Of a DNA stretch of 64,000 nt, positions 1 through 11,305 are shown one piece after another (position 1 is the first letter of the stretch; every line of letters starts with the position of its first letter). This DNA is from Dichetophora obliterata. Lineage: Eukaryota; Arthropoda; Insecta; Diptera; Sciomyzidae. Made by a program: the position numbers and the translations under genes. The notes beneath the pieces are model-generated. The model ran no database searches. It saw only the letters and a list, made by a program, of their open reading frames with translations, and was not told the DNA's origin. Where the stretch lies: the NCBI GenBank assembly GCA_963920525.1, contig OY986437.1, forward strand, positions 34,487,563-34,551,562, read 5' to 3'.

Positions 1-430
1 TGCTTGTTTATGAACCCCATTAACCCTTTCTAAGTTTTGCAGATATTGCAAGGTGGGCGGAATGTTTACGTGGCTACGTAACCCTGTGGTCACTAAACAC
101 TTCCCCACGCCTAACCGCCGCTGTGGCAGACATGGCGCTGAAGTCGATTTGATGATCGGCTTGCAGCGGTAACGAGTAACGTTCGTGAAGAAAGAAGGAG
201 ATTAATTCGTTTTGAGTTTTTGGAAGGACGGACATCTACAATTAACAATCAACAAAGTACACAATCAACAGTCAATTAATATATACAAACATAACAACTT
301 TGTACACCATATAAAACAATATTGTTAACAAACTCTTAATTACCAGAAGGTAAAATAAACTTTATTTTGTTGCAAACTTAGATAACCTCTTCTTTTCTTC
401 CGCCATTACGCCCGCCCGACGTTCATCACC
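1..430. repeat. Possible LTR-like fragment (uncertain)
   Basis: The first ~430 bases are clearly richer in G+C than the flanking DNA near 40-200. They then run through an A-rich stretch with a polyadenylation-like AATAAA near 353 and end in a CT/CG-rich stretch near 385-430. This layout resembles part of an LTR (U3-R-U5), but the left edge is cut by the window and no second copy, primer-binding site or gag/pol ORF is visible. It could equally be host single-copy DNA. Confidence 0.22.
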
Positions 431-450
431 CGAACATATTTATTAAACTC

Positions 451-1620
451 TCTGAGTTGCATCTTTATTTAAGAATTCATCTGCACAAGCAACACTAAGA
501 GGAAATCATAATTTCTAATGCAGACAAAAATTACAGCTGTAATGTACAAATAAGAATGCAAGGAAAAAAATTCAACAATAACAATAAATTCTGAAATGCC
601 ATTTTATATTTTTTTGAGAGAAAACACTTCTTAATTGTATGATTGACAAGAAATACATCACCTGATTAAATCAGATCGAAAAGAAATTAAATTAAAAGAT
701 AACGATTATGGTATTATGATTTTTTTAATAAAAATAATAACCTTTACAGTCCTTTATTAAAGATATTTTCTAAATTTTTAAATATTTAAATTTTATAATA
801 AGTTTATTTAACAAAAACGTTATTAAAACACAAAGTATTTAAAATATGAAATAATCATTCACTTTATTATAAACATAAAAATATGCACGTAAATAAGTTC
901 AACAAAACAAGCAACAGAATTTTATCTCTTAAAAAATTGAAAAATAAAACAAAATTTCTTATTCAGATAAACTAGTCAAATAAATTTTGGAATATTTTTT
1001 AATCAAAATTTTGGTTTAAAGGAATTTTTAATCCAAAAAGTACTATTAATCACTACCTTAATTTAATTTAGCTGGGTCTCGAACCCACGTTTCTGATAGA
1101 AATTTACTTGCATTCATAATGTTGCAAAATAAGTGAAACTGAGTTGGCCGAGTAGATAAAGTGTTGGACCAGCACATCAGAGGACATGAGTTCGAATCAT
1201 GAAATGGTCAAAGTAAATTTTCTTATTTTTTTGAATTAGAAAATTTTAAACTTTTCCTTGCATTACTATGTAATCTTTTTTTTTTGGTGTTGTCTTATAT
1301 GTAATTCAAAAAAGTATAAAATTTAGTCCACGATTTTTAAACGTGTAGGTGTTAGTAAAAAGTTCCTTTTATAAATATTATAAATATAAAGACTTTAGTA
1401 TAGTAATAAATCTATTGTTACTTTCAAAATTTCATGAAAGTTGAACAGCCTAGTAACCTGAGTCTTTTAATATCACAACCAAAATAAACTAAAAAATAGA
1501 CTTTCAAAGTGAGTAGATAGGATAAAGAAAGAACAGGGTGATTTCGATATTAAAAAAAAACATCGTTTACATTACAGTTGCATTTATAGTTGCTGAAAAT
1601 TGTAATATTTTCTTATGAAT
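451..1620. other. AT-rich DNA without a recognised gene
   Basis: Apart from the tRNA-like pair at 1067-1210, this stretch is very AT-rich with stops in all frames. I see no coding signal, no clear inverted repeat and no splice-flanked exon. Confidence 0.5.
1067..1210. repeat. Two facing tRNA-like (SINE-type) sequences
   Basis: On the plus strand at 1142-1205, TTGGCCGAGTAGATAAAG reads as an A box of the tRNA-Ser/Leu type, and GAGTTCGAATCAT about 45 bases later reads as a B box. On the minus strand at 1070-1090, CGTGGGTTCGAGACCCAGC is a near-ideal B box facing the other way. Neither folds into a full cloverleaf by eye, so these are tRNA-derived repeat remnants rather than working tRNA genes. 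Confidence 0.45.
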
Positions 1621-1621
1621 A

Positions 1622-1722
1622 AAATCCCGGGATTTAGGGTTTGGAATGCCGGGATTTCGGGACTAAAAATTGGTTCGTCATCCCGGGATTTCGGGATCCC
1701 GGGATTAAAAGCCTCACTGCCA
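1622..1722 (-). repeat. CCCGGGAT-rich block, likely hAT-type transposon end
   Basis: The block contains five copies of the core CCCGGGAT or CCGGGATT in alternating orientation. Read on the minus strand from 1722 it begins CAGTGAGGCTTTTAATCCCG, which looks like a hAT-superfamily terminus (CAGTG start). No partner end or 8-bp duplication could be found upstream, so this is a one-ended remnant. It abuts the first unit of the 1.7-2.4 kb array. Confidence 0.35.
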
Positions 1723-2370
1723 GCACATATACAAAGAATATAAAATAAAAGCACACATTTTCAGGGTCCACTCTAGGACAAAAATACTATTAAAAATTTT
1801 AACACCAGGTTTGAAATCAGCAACTAATTGTACTGCTAGCACATATACCAAAAGTATAAAACAAAAAAAAAACGTTTCAGGGTCCACCCTAGTGTAAATT
1901 TTTTTTAAATTCTAACATAAGACTCCAAATCAGCGATCAGAGCACCTACAAAGTGTATAAAACAAAAAATCACACATTTAGGGTCCACCCTAGTGGCAAA
2001 ATTTTTTTTTTAAATTCTAATAACATATTCGAAATCAGCGACTCCTTAATACTGCCAGCACATGCACAAAGAGTATAAAGCAAAATAACACATTTGTAGG
2101 GTCCACCCTAGTGTAAACAAATTTTTTAAAATTCTAACATAATATTCGAAATAAGCAAACAGCACATCTACAAAGAGTATAAAACAAAAAAACATATATT
2201 TAAAGCCCACCCTAGTAGCAAAAATTCTTTTTTGGAATTCTAACATAAGATTCGAAATCAGTGATTAGCGCATCTACAAAAAGTATAAAATAAGATACAC
2301 ATTTTTAGGTTCCACCCTAGTGTCAGAAAACTTTTTGAAACTCTAACATCAGATTACACTGCATTACACA
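1715..2370. repeat. Tandem array, ~100-118 bp units, six copies
   Basis: The phrase GCACATMTACAAAGAGTATAAAA recurs at about 1722, 1840, 1946, 2058, 2160 and 2265, giving spacings of roughly 101-118 bp. Each unit also carries AGGGTCCACCCTAGTG and most carry GATTCGAAATCAGCGA or a close variant. The latter module recurs in the ~240-bp arrays near 25 kb and 39 kb. Units differ from each other by many substitutions and indels, so the array is old. Confidence 0.82.
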
Positions 2371-3269
2371 CATTTGCTGCAGTTTCCATTTCTTAAAACC
2401 TTATTGCAATAAAGATTCTCACGTATCATTTTAAATCAAGCACACTAAGAAAAATATGTGTTGTTGTCAAAAACAGAGACTCACAAAACAAGAGGGAGAG
2501 AAAGAGAGAGCAGAGCATTCGCTTACTCGTTTTTTAGTCTGCTCAAATTTCAATACTCGCAAGCACACACACAGCGCACTCACCTGCTAGTTTGTAGTAT
2601 CCTCGATACTCGCATCCATACACACAGCAATCTAACTATTACGTGACTTTTTCTATCAAACCAAATCAGCCAAAAGCCGCGTAAGAGAAATTCGTTCTAC
2701 AAAATTTTACAATGAGCATTTTTGTCTAAAATCGAGTAAAATAAATGAATGGTTGAAAGCATAAAAAACTTGATTCAAGAATCTGACAAAAGACTTGAAA
2801 CAGCAAATAATTTTATTAATTTAGGCAAACGCATTCTTGAATTTAGCAATTATTTTGCTTGATTTTTGAAAATATTATATGATTTCAAAATTTCTTGATT
2901 CAATGAAGTAAAACTATAAAAGAGCTTCAAATCTTAAATCTTTCTAACTTTAGACTTAAAATTATAAGTGAAAAATTCACTTTTCCACTTCTCAGATGAG
3001 AACAGTTTTGCAAATTCGAATAATTTAAATGCAAAATTTCAAACAAACTCCAATTTTTTTTTTAAGTGCTATTGAATATATATTTAGCCCTTGAACAAAG
3101 TCAAATTCAATTCAATTTCCATTTTAATTCCTATTCAATACTAAGGTACATGGACATTTTTAATTTTTAAAAAATTGTATTTATTACTTCTAACCCTTTT
3201 CAATGCTGCAATTTATCACAAGATATCAGAGAATCTTATTAAATAAGAAATTTACAATACTATTTTATA
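2371..3269. other. AT-rich DNA with simple repeats
   Basis: There is a GAGA-rich tract near 2490-2510 and a CACACA tract near 2565-2575. Short degenerate phrases with AAGCAAAT from 2800 onward foreshadow the next repeat. No coding or RNA gene is visible. Confidence 0.45.
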
Positions 3270-3790
3270 CAATTAATAAAAAACATAATGAAATAAAACA
3301 TTTCTGAAATAATTCAAGATTTTCAGACAATTAATTACTTGGATCAAGCGAATTCTTCTCTTCAAAAGAAAAAGAAAAACGAAAGCATTCTAATACTGAG
3401 AAAAAATTTTTTAATGAAAACATTCTTCTCAATACTAGGAAAATAAATTTCTCAAATCGAACAGATTATTCTAGGTTTCAGCCAATTGTTTACTTGGCTC
3501 AAACATATTCCGCCCTTAATGAGAAAATTATATTTCTAAAATCAAGCAAAATATTCTAGTATTAAGATAATTGTTTACGTGAGTTATTCTCAACTCAGGG
3601 AAAAAAATTTCTAAAATCAAGAACATTTTTTCAGTTTTCATTAAATTGTTTACTTAAATCAAGCAAACTGTTCCCAAATCTAGGCAAATGTCTAAAGACA
3701 AGCAAATTGTTCTTGTTTTCAGCAAATTGCTTACTTCAATTAAAAATGTTTTTCATATTTCAAGGTTATATTGTTTTTCATGTTTTCATA
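3270..3790. repeat. Degenerate ~90-bp tandem repeat
   Basis: Phrases of the type TTTCAGCAAATTGTTTACTT followed by ATCAAGCAAACTGTTC and CTAGGAAAATAAATTTCT recur at about 3320, 3475, 3560, 3640 and 3715. Divergence is strong, so edges and unit count are approximate. Related scraps occur at 2800-2870 and 4150-4340, on both sides of the MITE at 3846-4132. Confidence 0.45.
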
Positions 3791-3845
3791 AGTTGCTCAA
3801 TTCTAGCAAAATAATGCTTGAATTGATAAATTTACGTTTAAGCTA

Positions 3846-4132
3846 GTATGCTGTAGAAGCGAAAATAAATCTTCCGTTGGTTAGTACGCTGTTGAACCGA
3901 AAAACTATTCACAACCAAGTTCACAACCATGATTGGAGAGTTAAAATGTCAAAATTTCGCTGTATTTTATATGTCCATACATTTAATTGGCGTGGAAATT
4001 TGACATTCAACAATAATGTTCAACTAACACATTCAACAAACACGTTATGGTAAGGATGTGTTAGTGTTGAGTCTACACCAAAATTTCGCGTGTAGAGTTA
4101 AATGCCTTAAAATTTTCGTATCTACAGCATAC
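3846..4132. mobile_element. MITE, 287 bp, TA target site, TIR GTATGCTGTAGA
   Basis: The left end GTATGCTGTAGAAGCGAAAAT and the reverse complement of the right end (GTATGCTGTAGATACGAAAAT) match at all but two positions over about 21 bases. TA dinucleotides flank both sides (3844-3845 and 4133-4134). A second diverged copy of the terminus (TAGTACGCTGTTGAACCGAA) follows about 35 bases inside the left end. There is no coding capacity. The TA duplication suggests a Tc1/mariner-type or similar mobiliser; the superfamily is inference. Confidence 0.75.
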
Positions 4133-4419
4133 TAATCTTTAAGAGTAACTGATAGCCTATTTGTCTGATTCAAGCATTGAATGCTTGGTTTTCCTCTCCT
4201 TGAACCAAGCAAATGATTGCTTAAATCAAATCGAAATTTTTTTGCTTAATGTTCAGTTTAAATTAAAAAAAGGAAATATTTGCCAAAATCAAGTCAAAGT
4301 TTGCTTTTTGAGTTTATAATAACCAAGCAAATCTTTGCTTGAATAAAAGAAAACCCCTGAATTTTCATTTATTCTTGTTTGGCAACGCATACTGTTTTTT
4401 TTTTAATTTTTTTAAGGAG

Positions 4420-5490
4420 TGCAGTTTTATATGTAAACACCTTAAAATCATTTTGATATCTAAATCGTCTTTGTTCGATGAATGATTTAACCCTTTTGCC
4501 CCTACTGGTATTATGTGTCCCAGCCAATTTGGCAGGCCTTATCTCAGAACTTTCACATCAAAATATAATTGTAAAATTGTCCCATTAATAGTTTATAATG
4601 GACGAGGCATTGTCTGTGGTTGAATGCAAGATTAAACATGTTTAGTGAGGCAGTTTTTTATGTATAATACCGTAATTTTTTAATGCAGCTTGCGAGTATT
4701 TGCTACCGACTAAGGCGAAGCAAAAGGAATGGTATATGTGTTTGACGGGTATTGATGTACAATATGTATGTATTAGAAAATTCTCAAGTATGACAAACTT
4801 CTTATATATTTGTTCTATATCGATAGCTGAAACCAAAATTAACATATCTTTGCTGGTTTTTGAAATAAAACTCCGGAGCAAAAGGGTTAATAGTTATGTA
4901 GAAAAAAAAACACCAAGATATTTTTTTAGAAAAATTTTGGATTTCGTGGTAACGCCTATCTTTTCAAAAAGAAGGTTTTTGCATGAAGAGTCCCAACAAA
5001 AATATTGGTGTAAATATCGTTTTTACCCGATGTGTTGCTTGGACTTTATTAAAAAAATTCCACCAAAAAATATTGTTATAGGTGCCCACGCTTATTATGA
5101 GAATTTTTCCAAGTATGCAGTTTTGTATGTAGAGTCCCAACAATCATTTTGGTACATATATAGTCTTTATCCAATAGTACGTTTCAATTTTTACAGGGTG
5201 CAGTTTTATATGTAGAAACTTCATAATCATTTTGGCGTTCTTATCCGATGTTTAGTTGTGATTTTATTAAGAAAAAACCAAAAAGTTCAATCCAAAATAA
5301 TTCTAAGTGGCAAAGCTAATCTTTACACTTCTTCAAAGGATGCAGATTTACATGTTGGCTCCTTACAATCATCATTTTGGTGTATGTATCTTTCTTAGCC
5401 AATTTAATTTTATTACCACAACACCAAGCAAATCTGTCTGAAAAATATCGTTTTAAGTGGAAACGCTAATTTTTACAATTTTGCAATCTG
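4420..5490. repeat. Degenerate ~140-bp tandem array interrupted by a MITE
   Basis: The phrase GTGCAGTTTTATATGTA or a variant, followed by ATCATTTTGGTGTATATATC and then ACCAAAAAATATCGTTATAAG, recurs at about 4421, 4975, 5115, 5200 and 5337. The array is split by the TTAA-flanked MITE at 4491-4886. A 171-codon open frame through this stretch (4700-5215) crosses the MITE edge and repeat units and is not a gene. Confidence 0.6.
4491..4886. mobile_element. piggyBac-type MITE with TTAA duplication
   Basis: The element starts CCCTTTTGCCCC and ends GGAGCAAAAGGG, a perfect 9-bp inverted end (CCCTTTTGC), and is flanked by TTAA on both sides (4487-4490 and 4887-4890). TTAA duplication plus CCC/GGG ends is the hallmark of piggyBac-superfamily elements. 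At 396 bp without a transposase it is non-autonomous. Its ends differ from those of the full piggyBac element at 21674-24604, so it probably belongs to another piggyBac lineage. Confidence 0.8.
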
Positions 5491-8177
5491 GCCATCTAAA
5501 TCGGTAAATTTAAGGGATTCTTATATTATGTGAATTGAAGGGAAAACTCTGGCAGCTAATTAAAAGGCAAAAGGGACCCATAAATAAGAGCGCAGATGAT
5601 TTAAATACTATAGAAATATCTTTGTCTAAAGTTTTACTATAAGTCTGTGCGTAAAACAAATATGTTAAGCGCCTAAAATTAGAAGTATTCTTGCGCTTTT
5701 TTGGGAACTTTAGTGTTAACTTAAAACTCTACTTCAAACTACGACATAATTTTTTTTAAACGCCGAAACACGTTTAATTTTTTCAGTGTACTGCATCAAA
5801 ATGCGTTTCTTTTATTTTTAACAAATTTAATACTGCCATTCAGAGGACTTAGCCATTAGAGCCAGCTTTTTTTAAACTTGCAATAAATTTGCAACACCAC
5901 TTGAACCACTTAAAACTGCGTTGTGCAAAATACAGACACTATGTACAAAAGCTAGAAATACTTCAAACCGTTATTTGTCAATGTAAAAATAAACATAAAA
6001 AAACTATTATGTTTTATGAGAGAAAAGATTAGCACTGAAAGGAAGTAATTAAAATAAAAAAATGTTTTTTATTCCTAAAAAAAGTCTAATACTTATGCAA
6101 TTTTTAATAAAGTACTGAGCAATATCACAGTAGGTAATCGTCGTCTACTACTTGAATTTTATGTTGGCACACAAAAGTTGCTAGCACCTGATGTTGTTGC
6201 GCCCTGAAGGTTTTGTTGCTAGATAAACGAAATGCAGGCATCAACAAAACACATAAAAATTCAGCTGTTATAAACAAATTTGAAGCAGGTGAAATGCGTG
6301 CGTCTGCAGGGTTTATATGAATATATAAGATATATAAAACCAAATTTTTATTTATGTTCGTCATATATAAGAATTCTTTGCTCCGGGTATTTTGGCAAAG
6401 TCGTTAAAAATCCATTGCTTAAAATACTTTGAAACCAGTAATTACAAATACAGTTAACATTTATTGTGTTAATTAAACTTAATTTGTTTTTATATATGGC
6501 TACAAACACATTTAGCTGGACTTTGATTGATTGTATTTGATACTTAAATATATTTTATTTGAGTTGTTAAAAAACAAAAATTATTTGTCAAATTTACTTT
6601 TTAATCTAAGCTTGAGTGAAAGTGTTTTTTCAATCTTTAGCAGCTTAAGCCAATTCATTATATTGTTATCAATAATGATGAATAGTTTTTTAATATTTTT
6701 TTCATCTTAAAACAATTCCATTTATTTGGAGAATATTCTCATATTAACTTTGAGCCCCAAGCATTTCTTCGGATTTTTCTGTACATTTTCAAAGTCTTTT
6801 ATACGATTAAGTAATTTTTTTAGAAATCAATGATTTATTAGAAAGTAAAGCTTAAACTTTAAATTAGCGTTAATTCATTAGTTACTGTTAAACTAACCGT
6901 TTCAGTGGGCCAACTTCATGCGTGTTGCTTTTGTTGCGCTTGATTTGGGTGCAGTACTTTGATTGATTTCATTTCTATTTAAAAAAAAAAAACTTTTAAT
7001 TTGTTGCGTGTGAACATTTTTAATACTTTCAGTTAATGAGTGATGATGTTATAATAAATTCAACAGGGTTTAATTTAATACTTTTTTAAGCCTCATTTAC
7101 TTTAATACGTTTCTACCTTGATATATTTTAGGAGTAGGCACTTAAGTTTTTGACGAAGTATTTACGATTTGGAATGGGTTGAGTTCATCGCACCTATCAA
7201 TTATGTTACTCTTATTGCTAAAACTTTAATTTATGATACAAGATTTATCAAATTCTTTTAAAAACTACTTCGTGCAAAATAAAAGTTGTATTATAACTTA
7301 TATTACATCAAAATTTGCTAACAGTTCTTTGATATCACATTATGAACAAAATGTGTTAATGTGTTTTAAGATCTCTAAAAGATGCATTCTTTTTTTTTTT
7401 TTTGCTAAATTAAAATATAGTTGTTGTCACATATCACAGCTCCAGAATTTAACTAGTAAATAATAAAATATATTAATATTGTCCTTATGGACAATTCAAT
7501 AATGGCAATTTTGACGTGAAATGAGTTCTTTTGACATCGTTCTTAGAAAAATCTGAAAAACTTTATAAATTTCATAGGATTTTTTTCTGTTGTACATGAA
7601 AAGCATTTCTTTAAAAATAAATAGAATGATACGCACAGAAAGCAAGCAGCAGAATAAATAAACAAATACACAACGTATTTGCTTCAAAGAAAATATTGTC
7701 TCAAGACTCCAGAATAGGGGCATTGACGGGCAGCTAATACTATTTAAAAACGATATATGGACAAAAAATTAAGTTTAAAGTTTTTTTAATTACTTCTAAG
7801 TCCAACAAATAAAATAATAACATATTTAAATAAAGATTTTTAGTTTAATCTAAATTTAGTTATCTACTAACATATGAATTAAAAGCAGTACTAATTATAA
7901 GCCTTTGATATAGTTGTTGTGTTCAAAGATCTACAAAGAAATTTTATTAAAAAAATTTTGTAGAATATTTAAACCTTATAGCAACCTTTTACAGAATTTT
8001 CTGTTACCCTTATTTGCAGTCGTAAGGAAATAAAATATTCTTTATTAATCGTCCTTAGAAGATTTAAACATAAATCTCATTGGACCAGATTTCTTTGTGA
8101 AAGTATATGGGCATTTCCACAAAAAAGTCTTCCGTGACCAAAATATTAAAATTTATTAAAAACTTATTATATAATGG
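5491..8177. other. Long AT-rich interval, nothing recognised
   Basis: I see no transposon ends, tRNA-like motifs or plausible exons. Short poly-T/poly-A runs occur, and TTTTTTCAGTGTA appears near 5779-5791, a string of a type repeated elsewhere in the window. The frames open for 60-80 codons here have no recognisable protein features. Confidence 0.4.
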
Positions 8178-8585
8178 TTAGGGTGGAGCAATTTGAACAT
8201 CTTAATGGGCGCTTTACGTTTCTGATTCTTGGGATTGTACTGAGCAAAAAAGTCCACTAGACCATATGTCTACGGTGAAAATCGAGCTTCCCGATTTTGA
8301 CTTGCAGCTTTTTCTCAGACTTTTGTCACATTTTTGTTGAATATTTTGGCCTATAACAGCCAAACGATTGAGATTTTTGATCCAATACTAAGACAAAATT
8401 TTAGTTTTTGTAGTCAAGACAATAGTAAAGAACTCTCTAGTACATTGCAAAAGCATTGGAACGCTCCTTCAGGCAGTTTTGGCCTTGTGAAAATGCAATT
8501 TTTTCGTGAAAATATTGATAAATTACCATTTTCAGTTGTTCATAGCGCAAAATCATAAAAATGTTCTATTTCTTAATTTTTTCCA
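8178..8585 (+). repeat. Left terminal inverted repeat
   Basis: This arm pairs with 10900-11305. Shared landmarks include TCTGATTCTTGGGATTGTAC (near 8221), GTCCACTAGACCATATGTC (near 8252) and AAAAATGTTCTATTTCTTA (near 8557). A 74-codon open frame in this arm (8334-8558) is repeated in inverted form in the other arm and is best read as non-coding. Confidence 0.88.
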
Positions 8586-8755
8586 CTTTTTTTATCCTAA
8601 AATGTAATGTTTTTTTTTTAATATTGAAAGTTATGAGAAATTCATTTAAAGTACAAAGTAATTGTATTGGTAGAGACAAGGGATGAATCAAGAAGAAAGC
8701 AATTATTGTTTTAAACGATTTCACATCAAAAATTCCAATTCAGTGTATTTTTCAT

Positions 8756-10670
8756 TCAAAGATTGCCTTCCAAATCTTTTCGAGATTCCATACGAGGCGC
8801 TTTCTTTCGGCCTTCAGATACAGATGCCATTATACCTTCACGGTTTTTGTCGATTGAGCGCTTAGGAACACTAGCTAGTAGCTGGACATGACGCTCCGTA
8901 CCTTGAATATGACAAGGTATTAGTGGATCTGGAAATGGTCGATCTTCATCATCTACACATTCGAGGTATTGTTGTAAATGCTCATACGGAATTTTCCTGG
9001 TAAATGGCGGTTAAAATAACAATGCTTTGTCCTCTAAATCGATCATGTGAATGTACTCTGTACAATCAAAATTGATGTTTGGTTTTACATATTCGCGAAG
9101 CTCAGTTAAATCGCATACGTTGTCGCGAATATACAATATCTTTTGAGTGCCAATTTACGAATTTCTTTACAATCATCGAATAACATGCTCAACAAAACAT
9201 TTTCACTGTGTGCGAAATAGGAATTATTCTGCATTACGGGATTTACGATGTTACGTTAAAAATGTTTAGATTATTTAAATAAAAAAATTACAAAACTATA
9301 TCATATAGAGAAAGAAGTACATAAAGTTATGATATTTACTTGTAATGTATTGCAAATATCTATCCTTTGAGCTAACGATCCAGTGCTTTTTGTCGGTTCA
9401 GTAGCGGCCGATTTTTCGACAGCGTTGTACAGATGTCGGAACGGCAATTCGTTGAAATGAAGTAAACAGATAAACAATGTATTGGTCTATCTAGATAGCG
9501 TTCGATGAGACGCAATACACCTCCAGATGTGCCAGTGTTTGCCACCTCACCGTCAATACAGACGGCAATTAAATTTTCAAGTGAAAGATTTTTAGATTTG
9601 AAAAATGTAATCAATTCGGCTTGTTTTGCTTTGGAGGTTTCGCCTTTGCCTTCTAAATTCACATAGCCAATTAGTGACGAATGTGGCTCACGTATTACTA
9701 CTAGGTGTGGTTCTTTTCGCATTGTAGTGTGATATACTTCATTAATTTTCTCCCGAGTTAATGAATCATTTTTGCGACCATCAAACGAAAAAGCGATCAA
9801 CGACTCACCATCGTCATTTGCTCGTAAAATATCGTGTCTCGATTTTTCACGCTCTCGGCTCACTTTTCTTTTATCCATAATAATGGTTTCACCTCGCTCA
9901 TCCTTAAACTGTATGTCAGCGAATAAAGCTAAAGCCAAAACAGATGCTAATCGATCGGATACCCCAAAGCGATCGCACATCATTGCAAACCGTGGTGTAC
10001 TATATCGTGGAGTATACATTCTTCGCACGGTTGGTGTATGGATTTCTGAACCAGGAGGTTCATAGTTTTCCAATTCATGCACATCTGATGCGGTTGGTTG
10101 AAATATTGGATCAGATGATGCACCTGAATGTAAAGATGGTAACACAGTCGATATTTCTGTTTCGACTGGCAAATATTCAGGTATTGTAAGTCTGCGTTCG
10201 TTATGCTGATCCAACATGAATTCATGGAGTCGGTCAGGAATTTTGCCACAATTACATCGAGCTGTTTTGATGTTTTTGTTTGTCTCTTTTGTTTGTCATT
10301 TTTTGTTTGTCTCTTACAAGCTTCATGGTAATTTTTCAATAATCAGCCCAATTTCTTAATAATATTTTTTTTCAATAACCTCAATATTTAATATGTTCCA
10401 AATTTGTTTCAATTTGTCGCAAACGTGTGGAGTGAATGTGTCGTATGAAAACATTTTATTTGCGTTTTTGCAACGAGCGGCCAAGAAAAAATAATGTTTC
10501 AAAATGACGCTCGTAGTTGGAAGCGAAATATCGTCTAATTCAGCCTCTAAGCCGAATGCCAATACGTTTTGCGAAGCCATTTATTCTATATTTGATGACG
10601 ACGCTGATGATTCTGGCTGCGTCTCCATCTCCACATTCTCTGTATTATCAGAATCCACTGGATTATCCAT
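8756..10670 (-). pseudogene. Decayed transposase of an unnamed DDE-like family
   Basis: Read on the minus strand. An N-terminal piece starts at 10670, has an in-frame TAA at 10581-10583, and reopens at an ATG at 10578-10580. A cysteine motif CNCGKIPDRLHEFMLDQ (near 10205-10255) leads into a 281-codon open segment (9372-10217). Motifs in order: FSFDGRKNDSL and VCIDGEVANTG, which supply two candidate catalytic Asp. After a one-base deletion near 9477 come CLLHFNELPFRHLY in another frame, then a likely intron, SENVLLSMLFDD, and the C-terminal CHIQGTERHVQLL with a candidate catalytic Glu. Lesions include that deletion, another frame change near 9150, a nonsense codon near 9012 and the early TAA. 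The last stop is at 8756-8758. The motif order matches a widespread uncharacterised arthropod transposase family. Catalytic roles are inferred from motif position only. Confidence 0.8.
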
Positions 10671-10899
10671 ATTTTTTATATCTTAAATAAAAAAATGTTT
10701 TTTATTAGCACTGCACAGTTTATACACTAAACTATTATTTCTTAAACTTATATTTGCGGCAGAAATTTTAAAATGCTGATGATGCTGTGATCGTTTACAA
10801 TAAACTAACAAAAATGCGTCAAATGAACTGAAAACAATAGAAGAAAAAAAAATAAGAAATAAAATAAATAAAATAAAATAGAATAAAATAAAAAAATAG

Positions 10900-11305
10900 A
10901 AAAAAAATAAGAAATAGAACATTTTTATGACATTGTGCTATGAACAACTGAAAATGGTAATTTATCAATATTTTCACGAAAAATTTGCACTTTCACAAGG
11001 CCAAAACTGCCTGAAGGAGCATTCCAATGCTTTTGCAATGTACTAGAAAGTTCTTAACTATTGTCTTGGCTACAATTTTTGTTTTGGTATTGGATCGAAA
11101 ATCTCAATGGTTTGGCTGTTATAGGCCGAAATATCCAAAAAAACGTGACAGAAGTCTGAGAAAAAACTGCAAGTCAAAATCGGGAGCTCGATTTTCACCG
11201 TAGACGTATGGTCCAGTGGACTTTTTTGCTCAGTACAATCCCAAGAATCAGAACGCGAAGAGCCAATAACATTTTTTCCCTTCCATACTAATCGCCCCAC
11301 CCTAA
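10900..11305 (-). repeat. Right terminal inverted repeat
   Basis: Inverted partner of 8178-8585. It is followed on its inner side by an (AAAAT)n-like low-complexity tract at about 10845-10915. The arms differ by scattered substitutions, which dates the insertion as not recent. Confidence 0.88.

Larger units (their letters stand above)
8178..11305 (-). mobile_element. DNA transposon with ~400-bp terminal inverted repeats
   Basis: The element begins TTAGGGTGGAGC and ends GCCCCACCCTAA. Left arm 8178-8585 and right arm 10900-11305 are inverted copies along about 400 bp, diverging mainly in the outermost 60 bases. Between them lies one minus-strand transposase-like reading region (8756-10670). 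TA adjoins the GGGTGG core on both sides, but whether it is a target duplication or part of the ends cannot be decided here. The transposase belongs to a family I recognise from many invertebrate genomes but cannot name with confidence. Confidence 0.88.

Noticed and set aside
1142..1210. Functional tRNA-Ser or tRNA-Leu gene
   Set aside because: A and B boxes are present but acceptor and anticodon stems do not pair, so it is treated as a tRNA-derived repeat.
1715..2370. CRISPR array
   Set aside because: Units are ~100-118 bp, diverged throughout and without constant short repeats separated by unique spacers; the DNA is eukaryotic.
4700..5215. 171-codon plus-strand open frame
   Set aside because: It starts inside the piggyBac-type MITE, crosses its TTAA edge and runs through degenerate tandem units; no protein motif is present.
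8334..8558. 74-codon frame in the left inverted repeat, echoed at 11070-11300
   Set aside because: It is duplicated only because the arms are inverted copies; the two versions differ by frameshifts and lack protein motifs.
9772..10189. Plus-strand open frames opposite the transposase
   Set aside because: They are antisense shadows of the minus-strand transposase, whose frame carries the recognisable motifs.
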